Source of the DNA: an uncultured Collinsella sp.
GTDB taxonomy: Bacteria > Actinomycetota > Coriobacteriia > Coriobacteriales > Coriobacteriaceae
NCBI GenBank assembly: GCA_902474645.1
Contig: CABRWN010000016.1
Span: 1 to 19,738, forward strand
Length of the DNA stretch: 19,738 bases
Reading direction: 5' to 3'
This document shows positions 1 to 6,523 of this stretch, piece after piece; positions within the stretch are counted from its first letter, which is position 1; each line of letters starts with the position of its first letter. Both the position numbers and the translations under genes were made by a program. Under the pieces are notes generated by a model. It was not told where the DNA came from. It did not search any database and worked only from the letters and a program-made list of their open reading frames with translations.

Positions 1-987
1 GAGACCGGCAAGAAGATGACCGCGCTCGCCGACAAGGTCGCCGACGAGGGCTACGACGCCGTGTTCCTGATGGGCGTCGGCGGCACCTGGGACGAGCTCA
101 TGCAGCTCGAGTACCTCATGAACAAGTTCGGCGACCGCGACCTCGAGGTCTACCTGATCCACGCCGCCGAGTGGAACGCCATGGGCCACAAGCGCATGAC
201 CGAGAAGTCCGTCGTGCTCACCGCCTCCGAGTCCGGCACCACCCCCGAGGTCCTCGAGGCCGTCAAGAAGATGAAGGAAAAGGGCATTCGTGTCTACGCC
301 ATGACCAAGCCCGAGGGCCCCATCGGCCAGGCTGTGGGCGCCGAGAATTGCGTCAAGATGGCTTCCGATCATGGTAACGGCGGCTGCGAGATGGGCTACT
401 ACCTCGCCGACTGCTTCGGCCTGCGCCTGCTCAACCGCCGTGGCTGCTTCCCCAAGTTTGATCTGTTTATCGAGCAGACCAAGGACATCTGGAAGGACAT
501 GCTCGACATCCGCAAGCGCTTCGAGCCGCGCGCCGAGGAGCTCGCCAAGAAGTACGCCCTGGCCCCCTACACCATGTTCATCGGCTCCGGCGCCCTGTGG
601 GGCGAGACCATCCTGTTCTCGATGTGCATCCTCGAGGAGATGCAGTGGAAGCGCACCCGCTACATCACCTCGGCCGACTTCTTCCACGGCACGCTCGAGC
701 TCGTGGAGCCCGGCGTCCCCGTGTTCCTGTTCATGGGCGAGGACGAGAACCGCAAGCTCGACGAGCGCGTCCGCGCCTTCCTCAACCGCGGCGTGACCGG
801 CGACACCGACATCAACATCATCGACACCGCCGAGTTCGCGATCCCCGGCCTTGACGACGAGTTCCGCGTCATCGTGTCTCCGTGGATCCTCTCCTCGCTG
901 ATCACCGATCGCCTTGCCGCTTACTACGAGACGGTCACCAAGCACAACCTCAACTACCGTCGTTACTATCACCAGTTCGACTACTAA
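1..987 (+). CDS. SIS-domain sugar-amine 6-phosphate deglycase, FrlB/GfrF-like (5' end outside window)
   Basis: The reading frame is open from base 1, so the gene starts upstream; by comparison with E. coli FrlB roughly 20-30 residues are missing. In visible numbering a phosphosugar-binding motif SESGTT lies at residues 76-81. In the second SIS domain, Glu213 (LEEMQW) and His229 (FFHG) are 16 residues apart, the same spacing as the catalytic Glu/His pair I recall from FraB (E214/H230). The stretch after the His (LELVEPGVP) and the C-terminal RRYY match FrlB well. FrlB-type enzymes are cytoplasmic and cleave fructoselysine 6-phosphate to glucose 6-phosphate and lysine; GfrE/GfrF act on glucoselysine and fructoselysine phosphates. 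The adjacent PTS and FrlC-like gene support an Amadori-product role. Family is confident; the exact substrate is inferred and could be another glycosylamine phosphate. Confidence 0.85.
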   Translation, partial: ETGKKMTALADKVADEGYDAVFLMGVGGTWDELMQLEYLMNKFGDRDLEVYLIHAAEWNAMGHKRMTEKSVVLTASESGTTPEVLEAVKKMKEKGIRVYAMTKPEGPIGQAVGAENCVKMASDHGNGGCEMGYYLADCFGLRLLNRRGCFPKFDLFIEQTKDIWKDMLDIRKRFEPRAEELAKKYALAPYTMFIGSGALWGETILFSMCILEEMQWKRTRYITSADFFHGTLELVEPGVPVFLFMGEDENRKLDERVRAFLNRGVTGDTDINIIDTAEFAIPGLDDEFRVIVSPWILSSLITDRLAAYYETVTKHNLNYRRYYHQFDY

Positions 988-1022
988 TCGGTGACAAATA
1001 AGCTACTGATCAAGAAGCACCC

Positions 1023-1051
1023 TGCCCGGGCGCATGCGTCCGGGCATTTTT
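1023..1051 (+). terminator. Rho-independent terminator after the deglycase gene
   Basis: The arms TGCCCGG and CCGGGCA form a 7-bp GC-rich stem around a loop containing GCGCATGCG, followed at once by five Ts. It starts 35 nt after the deglycase stop and ends 30 nt before the EIIA start, so it may partly uncouple the deglycase from the PTS genes. Confidence 0.75.
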
Positions 1052-1081
1052 ATGCCGAAATTCGCAAGAAAGGGGAATCGA

Positions 1082-1498
1082 ATGAGGCAGTTTATCGTTG
1101 CATCCCATGCCCATTTTGCGTCTGGAATCGTCGAGAGCATTGGGCTGCTTTCCGGCGAGCGCGAAAACGTCCATGCGCTCTCTATGTATGTCGACGGAAA
1201 CGAGGACCTGACCAAGGAGGCCACAGCGATTCTGGACGGCTTTGCCGCGGACGATGAGGTCGTCGTTTGCACCGACCTCTTTGGCGGCAGCGTCAACAAC
1301 GAGTTCACCAAGATCGTCCAGACGCGTCCCAACACGCACCTGGTGACCAATATGAACCTGCCGCTCCTTATTCAGCTGCTGTTCGTGTCCGAATCCACCC
1401 CGATCGATGAGGCCATTCGCCAGATCGTCGAGGCGGACGACACCAAGGTCAAGTACGTCAACGACCTGCTGGGGCAGGCCGAGCTCGATGAGTTTTAA
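1082..1498 (+). CDS. PTS mannose/sorbose-family EIIA subunit
   Basis: This 138-residue protein fits a stand-alone EIIA of the mannose (EII-Man) family. His9 in the N-terminal motif ASHAHFASGI lies where ManX-type EIIA proteins (GTHG) carry the histidine phosphorylated by HPr. The segment VVCTDLFGGSVNNEF matches the family's conserved TD(L)xGGSP(F/N)N region. The ATG at 1082 is chosen because AAAGGGG lies about 7 nt upstream and the protein then begins directly with the first beta strand; an in-frame start at 1034 would fall inside the terminator hairpin. It is the first gene of an EIIA-B-C-D series and passes phosphate from HPr to EIIB in the cytoplasm. Confidence in the family is high; sugar specificity comes from the neighbours. 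Confidence 0.9.
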   Translation: MRQFIVASHAHFASGIVESIGLLSGERENVHALSMYVDGNEDLTKEATAILDGFAADDEVVVCTDLFGGSVNNEFTKIVQTRPNTHLVTNMNLPLLIQLLFVSESTPIDEAIRQIVEADDTKVKYVNDLLGQAELDEF

Positions 1499-1515
1499 CC
1501 ACTAGGGAGCACATC

Positions 1516-1986
1516 ATGATTCAGATGATTCGTGTAGATTATCGACTGCTGCACGGCCAGGTTGCCGTTAGCTGGACCTCGGCTCTGGGTGCCGATTGCA
1601 TCCTGTTGGTGAGCGACACGGTCCTCAATGACAAGCTTCGTCTACAGGCCCTGTCCCTTGCAAAACCGGAGGGCTGCAAGGTTGTCGTCAAAAACACCGA
1701 GGATGCCGTCAAGGCGCTCCAGAGCGGTGTGACCGATAAGTACAAGCTCTTCGTGGTTTGCGAGACGATCCAGCAGGCCGGTGCCGTCGCCAAGGCGATG
1801 GGCGTCAAGAAGATCAACCTCGGCAATGTTGCCTTTAGCGAGGATGCCCGCCAGGTCTCGACGAACGTGTTCCTTACGCCCGAAAACGAGGCATACGTTA
1901 AAGAGCTGCTCGGCGAGGGCTACGAGCTGTTCATTCAGATGATTCCGGCAGATGCGAAGACTGACGCCGCGAAGGTCATCGGTTAG
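1516..1986 (+). CDS. PTS mannose/sorbose-family EIIB subunit
   Basis: The protein has 156 residues, normal for a separate EIIB of the sorbose/mannose type. The N-terminus IRVDYRLLHGQV carries the phosphorylated histidine (His13) in the family motif RxDxRLxHGQV. Downstream blocks such as KINLGNV and the C-terminal LFIQMIP agree with the family. A ribosome-binding site AGGGAG lies 6 nt before the ATG, and the gene begins 17 nt after EIIA, so the two are surely co-transcribed. EIIB takes phosphate from EIIA and transfers it to the sugar as EIIC/EIID bring it through the membrane, so the product arrives phosphorylated. Confidence 0.92.
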   Translation: MIQMIRVDYRLLHGQVAVSWTSALGADCILLVSDTVLNDKLRLQALSLAKPEGCKVVVKNTEDAVKALQSGVTDKYKLFVVCETIQQAGAVAKAMGVKKINLGNVAFSEDARQVSTNVFLTPENEAYVKELLGEGYELFIQMIPADAKTDAAKVIG

Positions 1987-1994
1987 GGGCCATC

Positions 1995-2786
1995 ATGGTT
2001 ATCAAGACAATCCTGATTTTCCTTATTGCCCTTTTGGGCTATTCCGAGTGGCTGACCGGTACGAGCTACCTCCAGCGCCCGATTGTGCTCGGACCTCTGG
2101 TTGGCCTTGTCATGGGCGACATGGTGACCGGCACGATCATGGGCGCCACGATGGAGCTTGCCATGGTCGGCGCCATCTCGGTCGGTGCGTATAACCCGCC
2201 CGATACGATTTCCGGAACCATCCTGGGTGTGTCGCTTGCCATGCAGGCCGGCGCGGACGCTTCGGCGGCCCTGACCCTGGGCATTCCCATCGCAACGATC
2301 GTCCTGGCGCTCGATACGGCCCTGGGCCAGCCGGTGATGCTACTGCTGGTGCACCGTATCGACAAAAACGTCGAGGACGGGGACACCAAGGCCATCACGC
2401 GCAACATGCTCATCGCCGGTTACGCGCAGAGCTGGTGCGGCCTGCTGATTATTCCCCTGGCATTCTTCTTTGGCGCCGATGCTGTTGCCAGCCTGCTCAA
2501 CATCATCCCCGATTTCGTTCAGACCGGCATGGATGTCGCCGCCGCCTTCTTGCCCGCACTCGGCTTTGCGATGCTGGCGCAGATGATTATGAACAAAACG
2601 GTGGCTCCGTTCTTCTTCGCTGGCTTCTTCCTCGTCGCCTACTTTGGCATTAGCACGACGGGCGTGGCGATCTTTGCCGCGATCATCGTCGTCGCGATGA
2701 CGGTTTTGGGTGATAAGAAAAAAGCGGAGCAGCCCGCAGTGGCAACCGAGGATCCTGCGATTGGGAGTGGGTTCGATGAGTTTTAA
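1995..2786 (+). CDS. PTS mannose/sorbose-family EIIC membrane subunit
   Basis: The protein has 263 residues, almost all in hydrophobic membrane segments, starting with an uncleaved helix (IKTILIFLIALLGYSEW). The conserved family stretch with RPIVLGPLVGLVMGD and the following GATMELAMVGAISVGA, close to PDTISGTILGVSLA, identifies it as EIIC of the mannose class. The C-terminal tail after about residue 237 is charged and probably cytoplasmic. It begins 8 nt after EIIB, and its last codons overlap the start of EIID, which indicates translational coupling. EIIC forms the sugar channel together with EIID. Confidence 0.92.
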   Translation: MVIKTILIFLIALLGYSEWLTGTSYLQRPIVLGPLVGLVMGDMVTGTIMGATMELAMVGAISVGAYNPPDTISGTILGVSLAMQAGADASAALTLGIPIATIVLALDTALGQPVMLLLVHRIDKNVEDGDTKAITRNMLIAGYAQSWCGLLIIPLAFFFGADAVASLLNIIPDFVQTGMDVAAAFLPALGFAMLAQMIMNKTVAPFFFAGFFLVAYFGISTTGVAIFAAIIVVAMTVLGDKKKAEQPAVATEDPAIGSGFDEF

Positions 2787-3612
2787 GTTTGAGTCTTCTT
2801 ATGACGGGCTGATTTCCCGCGCAGACCTTAAGAAGCTGTTCTGGCGCTCGATTCCCTATGAGCATTCCTGGAACTACGAGCGTATGGGCCATATCGGCTT
2901 TATGTGGGCCCTTATGCCGATCCTTCGCAAGCTGTATCCGCAGGATGCGGACTTTAAGGCCGCCCTCAAGCGCCATATGGAGCTCTATAACGTCACGCCG
3001 TACATCTCGACGCTCCCCATGTCCATCGCCGCTGCAATGGAGGAGGTCAACGCTACTGACGATAGCTTTGACACGAGCGCGATCTCTAATGTCAAGCTTG
3101 CTTTGATGGGGCCGCTGTCCGGCGTGGGCGATGCCTTCTACTGGGGCACGCTGCGAATTTTGGCAACGGGTGTCGGCACGTCGCTGGCGCTACAGGGCTC
3201 TATTCTTGGCCCGATTTTGTTCCTGCTCGTGTTCAATGTCCCTCACTACATCATCCGTTACCTGCTGACGTTTGTGGGGTATCGCTTTGGCTCGGACATG
3301 ATCAGCAAGGTCCAGGAATCGGGCATTATGGACACGATCGTCAAGATGGCCTCTATCATGGGCGCCATGGTGATCGGCGCTATGACCATGGAGATGGTCA
3401 CCGTGGACATTCCGCTCATGGTCGGTGCGGGCGATGGTGCTCAGACGCTGGCCGAGCTGCTCAACGGAATCTTCCCGGGCTTTGTCACGATGGGGCTGTT
3501 TGGAATCGTCTATCTCATGCTCAAGAAGAAGATGAATCCGCTGGTCATCATGCTCGTGATCCTGCTCGTGAGTATCGCCGGCGCGTTCTTTGGAGTGCTT
3601 GGTGTTCAGTAG
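2776..3612 (+). CDS. PTS mannose/sorbose-family EIID membrane subunit
   Basis: The protein has 278 residues, the usual EIID size. The family signatures are clear: an N-terminal cytoplasmic part with SWNYERMGHIGFMWALMP, a long helical stretch with HMELYNVTPYI, then NVKLALMGPLSGVGDAFYWG, followed by hydrophobic segments at the C-terminus. The ATG at 2776 overlaps the last 11 nt of EIIC and has a purine-rich GGGAGTGGG about 4 nt upstream; a longer start at 2710 would add a non-homologous lead-in from another frame. EIID is restricted to the mannose class, so it fixes the transporter type. A terminator-like hairpin follows the stop codon. Confidence 0.92.
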   Translation: MSFKFESSYDGLISRADLKKLFWRSIPYEHSWNYERMGHIGFMWALMPILRKLYPQDADFKAALKRHMELYNVTPYISTLPMSIAAAMEEVNATDDSFDTSAISNVKLALMGPLSGVGDAFYWGTLRILATGVGTSLALQGSILGPILFLLVFNVPHYIIRYLLTFVGYRFGSDMISKVQESGIMDTIVKMASIMGAMVIGAMTMEMVTVDIPLMVGAGDGAQTLAELLNGIFPGFVTMGLFGIVYLMLKKKMNPLVIMLVILLVSIAGAFFGVLGVQ

Positions 3613-3644
3613 GGCATCCGTCATAATGAGAATAATGTAAGAGG

Positions 3645-3678
3645 GGGCGTCGCGCACACTGTGCTGCGGCGCCCTTTT
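3645..3678 (+). terminator. Terminator-like hairpin after the PTS genes
   Basis: GGGCGTCGC pairs with GCGGCGCCC (one G-U pair), then one bulged base, then GCAC pairs with GTGC around a 3-nt loop; TTTT follows. It lies between EIID and the FrlC-like gene, whose start codon is only 17 nt further, so the downstream gene would depend on read-through or an unseen promoter. Confidence 0.65.
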
Positions 3679-3695
3679 GCCGAAAGGTGGACAAG

Positions 3696-4532
3696 ATGGA
3701 GTATCCGCAGCTTGCCGTCATGAATATCAGCCATCGTTATTTTGACCTTGAGGAATTCTTTTCTTCGGCAGCGGCCTCGGGCTACACGTGTTGCGAGCTT
3801 TGGACCGGGGCGATGCATCTGTATGTCGATTGCCATGGATACGATTCGCTCGAGCAGGTGCGGGAGCTGTCGCAGCGGTATGGGGTTCGGATTGTGGGGC
3901 TTTGTCCCGAACAGAACAACCCCAAGCCGTGGAATATCGCGGCGCGTGGGAATGAGGCGCGTGCCCGCACGCTCGCGTACTTTAAGAACGTTGTGGATAT
4001 CGCGGCGGAACTTGGAGCCGAGCAGGTCATGGTCTCGAGCGGCTGGGCATTTTTGAACGAGCCGATCGAGGACGCGTGGGGTCGCAGCGCCTCGATGCTG
4101 CGTGCGATTGCCGAGCATGCGGGAGAGCGCGGCGTGCGACTGGTGCTCGAGGCCCTACAGCCGGTTGAGTCGATGATCGTGAACTCGGCGGCCGACACGA
4201 AGCGCATGATCGAGGCAGTTGATCATCCGGCACTTAAGGCGTGTCTGGATTTGGGCGCTATGGCGGTGGCAGGGGATACCATCGACGATTATTTCGATCT
4301 GCTTGGCGATGATGTCGCCCACGTGCATTTTGTCGATGTTGCGGCGGATGGCACGACGCATCTTGCCTGGGGTGACGGCGACCGCGATATGCGCGCCGAC
4401 CTGGATAGGCTGGTGGCGCGCGGCTATCGCGGAGTTGTTTCGGCCGAGACCTATGACGGGCGCTATTTTGCCGACCCCGCAGCTGCCGATGCGCAGGTAA
4501 TGGCAGAGTATCGTCGTGCGATTGGTGCCTAG
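3696..4532 (+). CDS. FrlC-like sugar phosphate isomerase/epimerase (TIM barrel, AP-endonuclease-2 family)
   Basis: The 278-residue protein has the xylose-isomerase-like TIM barrel. Metal-ligand candidates are Glu152 (LEALQPVES), Asp185 (CLDLGAM), His211 (HVHFVD) and Glu251 (SAETYDG). Several blocks resemble E. coli FrlC, the fructoselysine 3-epimerase: CELWTGAMH, GLCPEQNN, the WGR segment, LEALQPVES and HFVD. FrlC interconverts psicoselysine and fructoselysine, which suits the neighbouring PTS and FrlB-like deglycase. The ATG at 3696 is preferred over a GTG at 3687 because AAAGGTGG sits just before it. The fold is certain; the substrate is inferred, and since PTS import phosphorylates the sugar, the enzyme may act on a 6-phosphate here. 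Other ketose 3-epimerases are the main alternative. Confidence 0.8.
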   Translation: MEYPQLAVMNISHRYFDLEEFFSSAAASGYTCCELWTGAMHLYVDCHGYDSLEQVRELSQRYGVRIVGLCPEQNNPKPWNIAARGNEARARTLAYFKNVVDIAAELGAEQVMVSSGWAFLNEPIEDAWGRSASMLRAIAEHAGERGVRLVLEALQPVESMIVNSAADTKRMIEAVDHPALKACLDLGAMAVAGDTIDDYFDLLGDDVAHVHFVDVAADGTTHLAWGDGDRDMRADLDRLVARGYRGVVSAETYDGRYFADPAAADAQVMAEYRRAIGA

Positions 4533-4620
4533 GCGGGGTTGGGTTGCGGCGATCTGCCCTATGTTTCCAAATGAATACGGTGTGAGTGGCTGCGACGGAT
4601 TTTCCCCGCAAACACTCTAG

Positions 4621-4626
4621 TATGCT
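4621..4626 (+). promoter_or_regulatory. Possible -10 element for the his operon
   Basis: TATGCT in the 169-nt gap before hisZG differs from TATAAT at two positions. The -35 region is poor (T-rich TTTTCC about 15 nt upstream). Transcription starting about 7-10 nt downstream would begin at the 12-bp hairpin that follows. No his leader peptide and no T-box-like leader was seen in this gap. Weak call, based on position and motif only. Confidence 0.3.
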
Positions 4627-4634
4627 AAAGTACC

Positions 4635-4666
4635 CAGAAGACCGGCGGAGCTATGCCGGTCTTCTG
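4635..4666 (+). terminator. 12-bp perfect hairpin before hisZG (terminator or 5' leader stem)
   Basis: CAGAAGACCGGC and GCCGGTCTTCTG form a perfect 12-bp stem with an 8-nt loop, followed by TTCTAT. It may end transcription of the FrlC-like gene about 100 nt upstream, or be the 5' stem-loop of the his mRNA if the -10 at 4621 is real. The T tract is short, so terminator strength is uncertain. Confidence 0.55.
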
Positions 4667-4701
4667 TTCTATACGAAACACAGCATGAGGAGGCTCACCA
4701 G

Positions 4702-6417
4702 ATGACGGCCACACCGTGGGGATTCCGGGACATATTGCCCGAGGAGGCTCAGGCGCGCGAGGAGATTGCGCTGACGGTGAAGGGCTGCTTTAGGGAGCAT
4801 CATTACCTGCCGGTCGAGACGCCGCTGCTCGAGGACAAGGGTTCGCTCGAGGAGGGCGGCCGCATTGCGGACACCCCGTTTAAGCTCTTTGATGACGACG
4901 GTCGCCTGCTGGTGGTCCGTCCCGACAACACGCTGCCGATCGTTCGCCTGGTTTCGACTCGCATGCGCGCGGCCGATCTGCCGCTGCGCCTGCGCTATGA
5001 GGCGCCGGTGGTCCGCGAGTGCCAGCGCAATGCCGGTGGCTCGCGTCAGTTTACGCAGCTGGGCTTTGAGCTTATCGGTGCGGGCGATACCACGGGCGAT
5101 GTCGAGATCGTCTCGCTGGTGGCCGAGGCCGTGCGCAAGCTGGCACTGCCCGATGCGCGCATTATCGCGGGTAGCGTGCGTCCGTTTAAGGAGTTGCTCG
5201 CGGCCTGTGAGGATCGCGACCTGGCTGCCGAGGCATTGCGTTGCGTGCACGCCAACGACTTCGTGGGCCTCGATGCCCGCGTGGCGGCAAGCGCCGAGCC
5301 CGAGGCCGTCAAGGCCGCCATTAGCGAGCTGCCGCGCCTGCACGGCGGCGCCGAGGTACTCGACCGCGTCGACGCGCTGCTGGCGGCGGCGGGCATTGTC
5401 GCGCCGCTCACGCGCGAGCTGCGCGCCCTGGTCGAGGGCCTGGCTCCCGAGGACGCCCAGGTGCTGTCCTTCGACTTCTCCATCATGAACTCTTTCGATT
5501 ACTACACGGGTTTGGTCTTTAAGGCCTATGCCGGCGGCTTGCCCGATCCGGTCGGTTCGGGCGGACGCTACGACTCCATCTTTACTGGCGCATTTGGCGA
5601 CGGCATCGAGGTGCCGGCGGCGGGTTTCGCCTTTTCGCTTGAACGCCTGGAGGCTGCGCGCACCTCGGCCGAGGACGCTGCTTCCGATGGTGACCATGCC
5701 GTGGGCCGCGGCACCGAGGGTCCGCTGCGCATTGCCGTGCCCAAGGGCTCGCTTAAGGCCGACACACTCGACGTGCTCGAGGCCGCGGGTTTGGATGTCT
5801 CGGAGCTGCGCGATCCCGGTCGTCACCTCATCGTGCGCGGCCGCGACATGCGTGCCGGCGAGGGCACGGTCGGCGATATCGAGTTTGTCATTGTGCGCCC
5901 CAGCGACGCGCCCGCTTTTGTGGGCTGTGGCGGTGCCGATTGCGGCATCTGCGGCTGGGACTCGCTCATCGAGGCCGACCTCAACCTGCTGCAGCTGGTT
6001 GATCTGGGCTACGGCCTGTGCACCTTTATCGAGGCGGAGCCCGCGTGGCGCGCCGGCCAGGCCGAGCGCAACTATGCCCGCCGCGGGTCGCTTCGCGTGG
6101 CAACTAAGTACCCGCGCATCGCGAGTGCCTGGTATGCCGAGCGCGGTGTGAATGCCGATATCGTCTCGCTGCACGGCAACATCGAGCTGGGCCCCATTGT
6201 CGGCATGACCGATCGCATCGTGGACATTACCGCCACGGGCGCCACGCTGCGTGACAATGACCTGGTCATCACCGGCCGCATCATGGACTGCACGGCCCGC
6301 TTCTTTGTCAATCCAGGCGCCGCACGTCTGGATCCGCGCGTACGCAATCTGGCAGATCGCTTGGCGGCAGCCGTGAAGGACAAGCATTTTGAGCCCGTTG
6401 CGGGCTCGGCACAATAG
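4702..6417 (+). CDS. hisZG: HisZ-HisG fusion: ATP phosphoribosyltransferase, regulatory and catalytic domains in one chain
   Basis: One uninterrupted frame of 571 codons carries two proteins that are normally separate. Residues 1 to about 322 are HisZ, a histidyl-tRNA-synthetase-like regulatory subunit: RPDNTLPIVRLVSTR, a motif-2-like segment ending QFTQLGFELIG, FDYYTGLVF and GSGGRYDSI. A linker of about 20 polar residues follows. From about residue 342 (LRIAVPKGS) comes a short-form HisG: VATKYPRIA, LHGNIELGPIVG and a phosphate-binding segment near VDITATGATLR. HisG joins ATP and PRPP in the first, feedback-controlled step of histidine synthesis; the short form needs HisZ, so a fusion fixes a 1:1 ratio. 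A GAGGAGG ribosome site lies 8 nt before the ATG. The HisG part has an unusual Cys409-x4-Cys414-x2-Cys417 cluster. hisD follows after a structured 106-nt spacer. Confidence 0.93.
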   Translation: MTATPWGFRDILPEEAQAREEIALTVKGCFREHHYLPVETPLLEDKGSLEEGGRIADTPFKLFDDDGRLLVVRPDNTLPIVRLVSTRMRAADLPLRLRYEAPVVRECQRNAGGSRQFTQLGFELIGAGDTTGDVEIVSLVAEAVRKLALPDARIIAGSVRPFKELLAACEDRDLAAEALRCVHANDFVGLDARVAASAEPEAVKAAISELPRLHGGAEVLDRVDALLAAAGIVAPLTRELRALVEGLAPEDAQVLSFDFSIMNSFDYYTGLVFKAYAGGLPDPVGSGGRYDSIFTGAFGDGIEVPAAGFAFSLERLEAARTSAEDAASDGDHAVGRGTEGPLRIAVPKGSLKADTLDVLEAAGLDVSELRDPGRHLIVRGRDMRAGEGTVGDIEFVIVRPSDAPAFVGCGGADCGICGWDSLIEADLNLLQLVDLGYGLCTFIEAEPAWRAGQAERNYARRGSLRVATKYPRIASAWYAERGVNADIVSLHGNIELGPIVGMTDRIVDITATGATLRDNDLVITGRIMDCTARFFVNPGAARLDPRVRNLADRLAAAVKDKHFEPVAGSAQ

Positions 6418-6490
6418 CGCGAGCACGCAACGGGCGCCCCAACGTCCGGGCTGCGGGCTGATTGGCGCCGCCGCCCGGTCTCTCGTTTTT
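6391..6490 (+). promoter_or_regulatory. Alternative hairpins between hisZG and hisD, attenuator-like
   Basis: Three structures compete or follow each other. GAGCCCG/CGGGCTC (6391-6407) is a tight hairpin over the last hisG codons. GCCCGTTGCG (6393-6402) is perfectly complementary to CGCAACGGGC (6426-6435), so it cannot form at the same time. Then CCGGGC-T-GCGG pairs with CCGC-C-GCCCGG (6446-6478), followed by the T-rich TCTCTCGTTTTT, resembling a terminator. The hisD ribosome site begins at about 6511. The layout suggests a conditional attenuator or a partial terminator, but no trigger is visible. Confidence 0.4.
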
Positions 6491-6523
6491 CGAACAAGAC
6501 CTCGACCGATAGGGGATACCGAT

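Noticed and set aside
4533..4701. T-box or histidine leader peptide upstream of hisZG
   Set aside because: No run of His codons, no T-box-like conserved segment; only a simple 12-bp hairpin and a weak -10 were found.
6389..6523. N-terminal extension of HisD by 45 codons
   Set aside because: It overlaps the end of hisG and crosses the structured spacer; the ATG at 6524 has a ribosome site and matches the family start.
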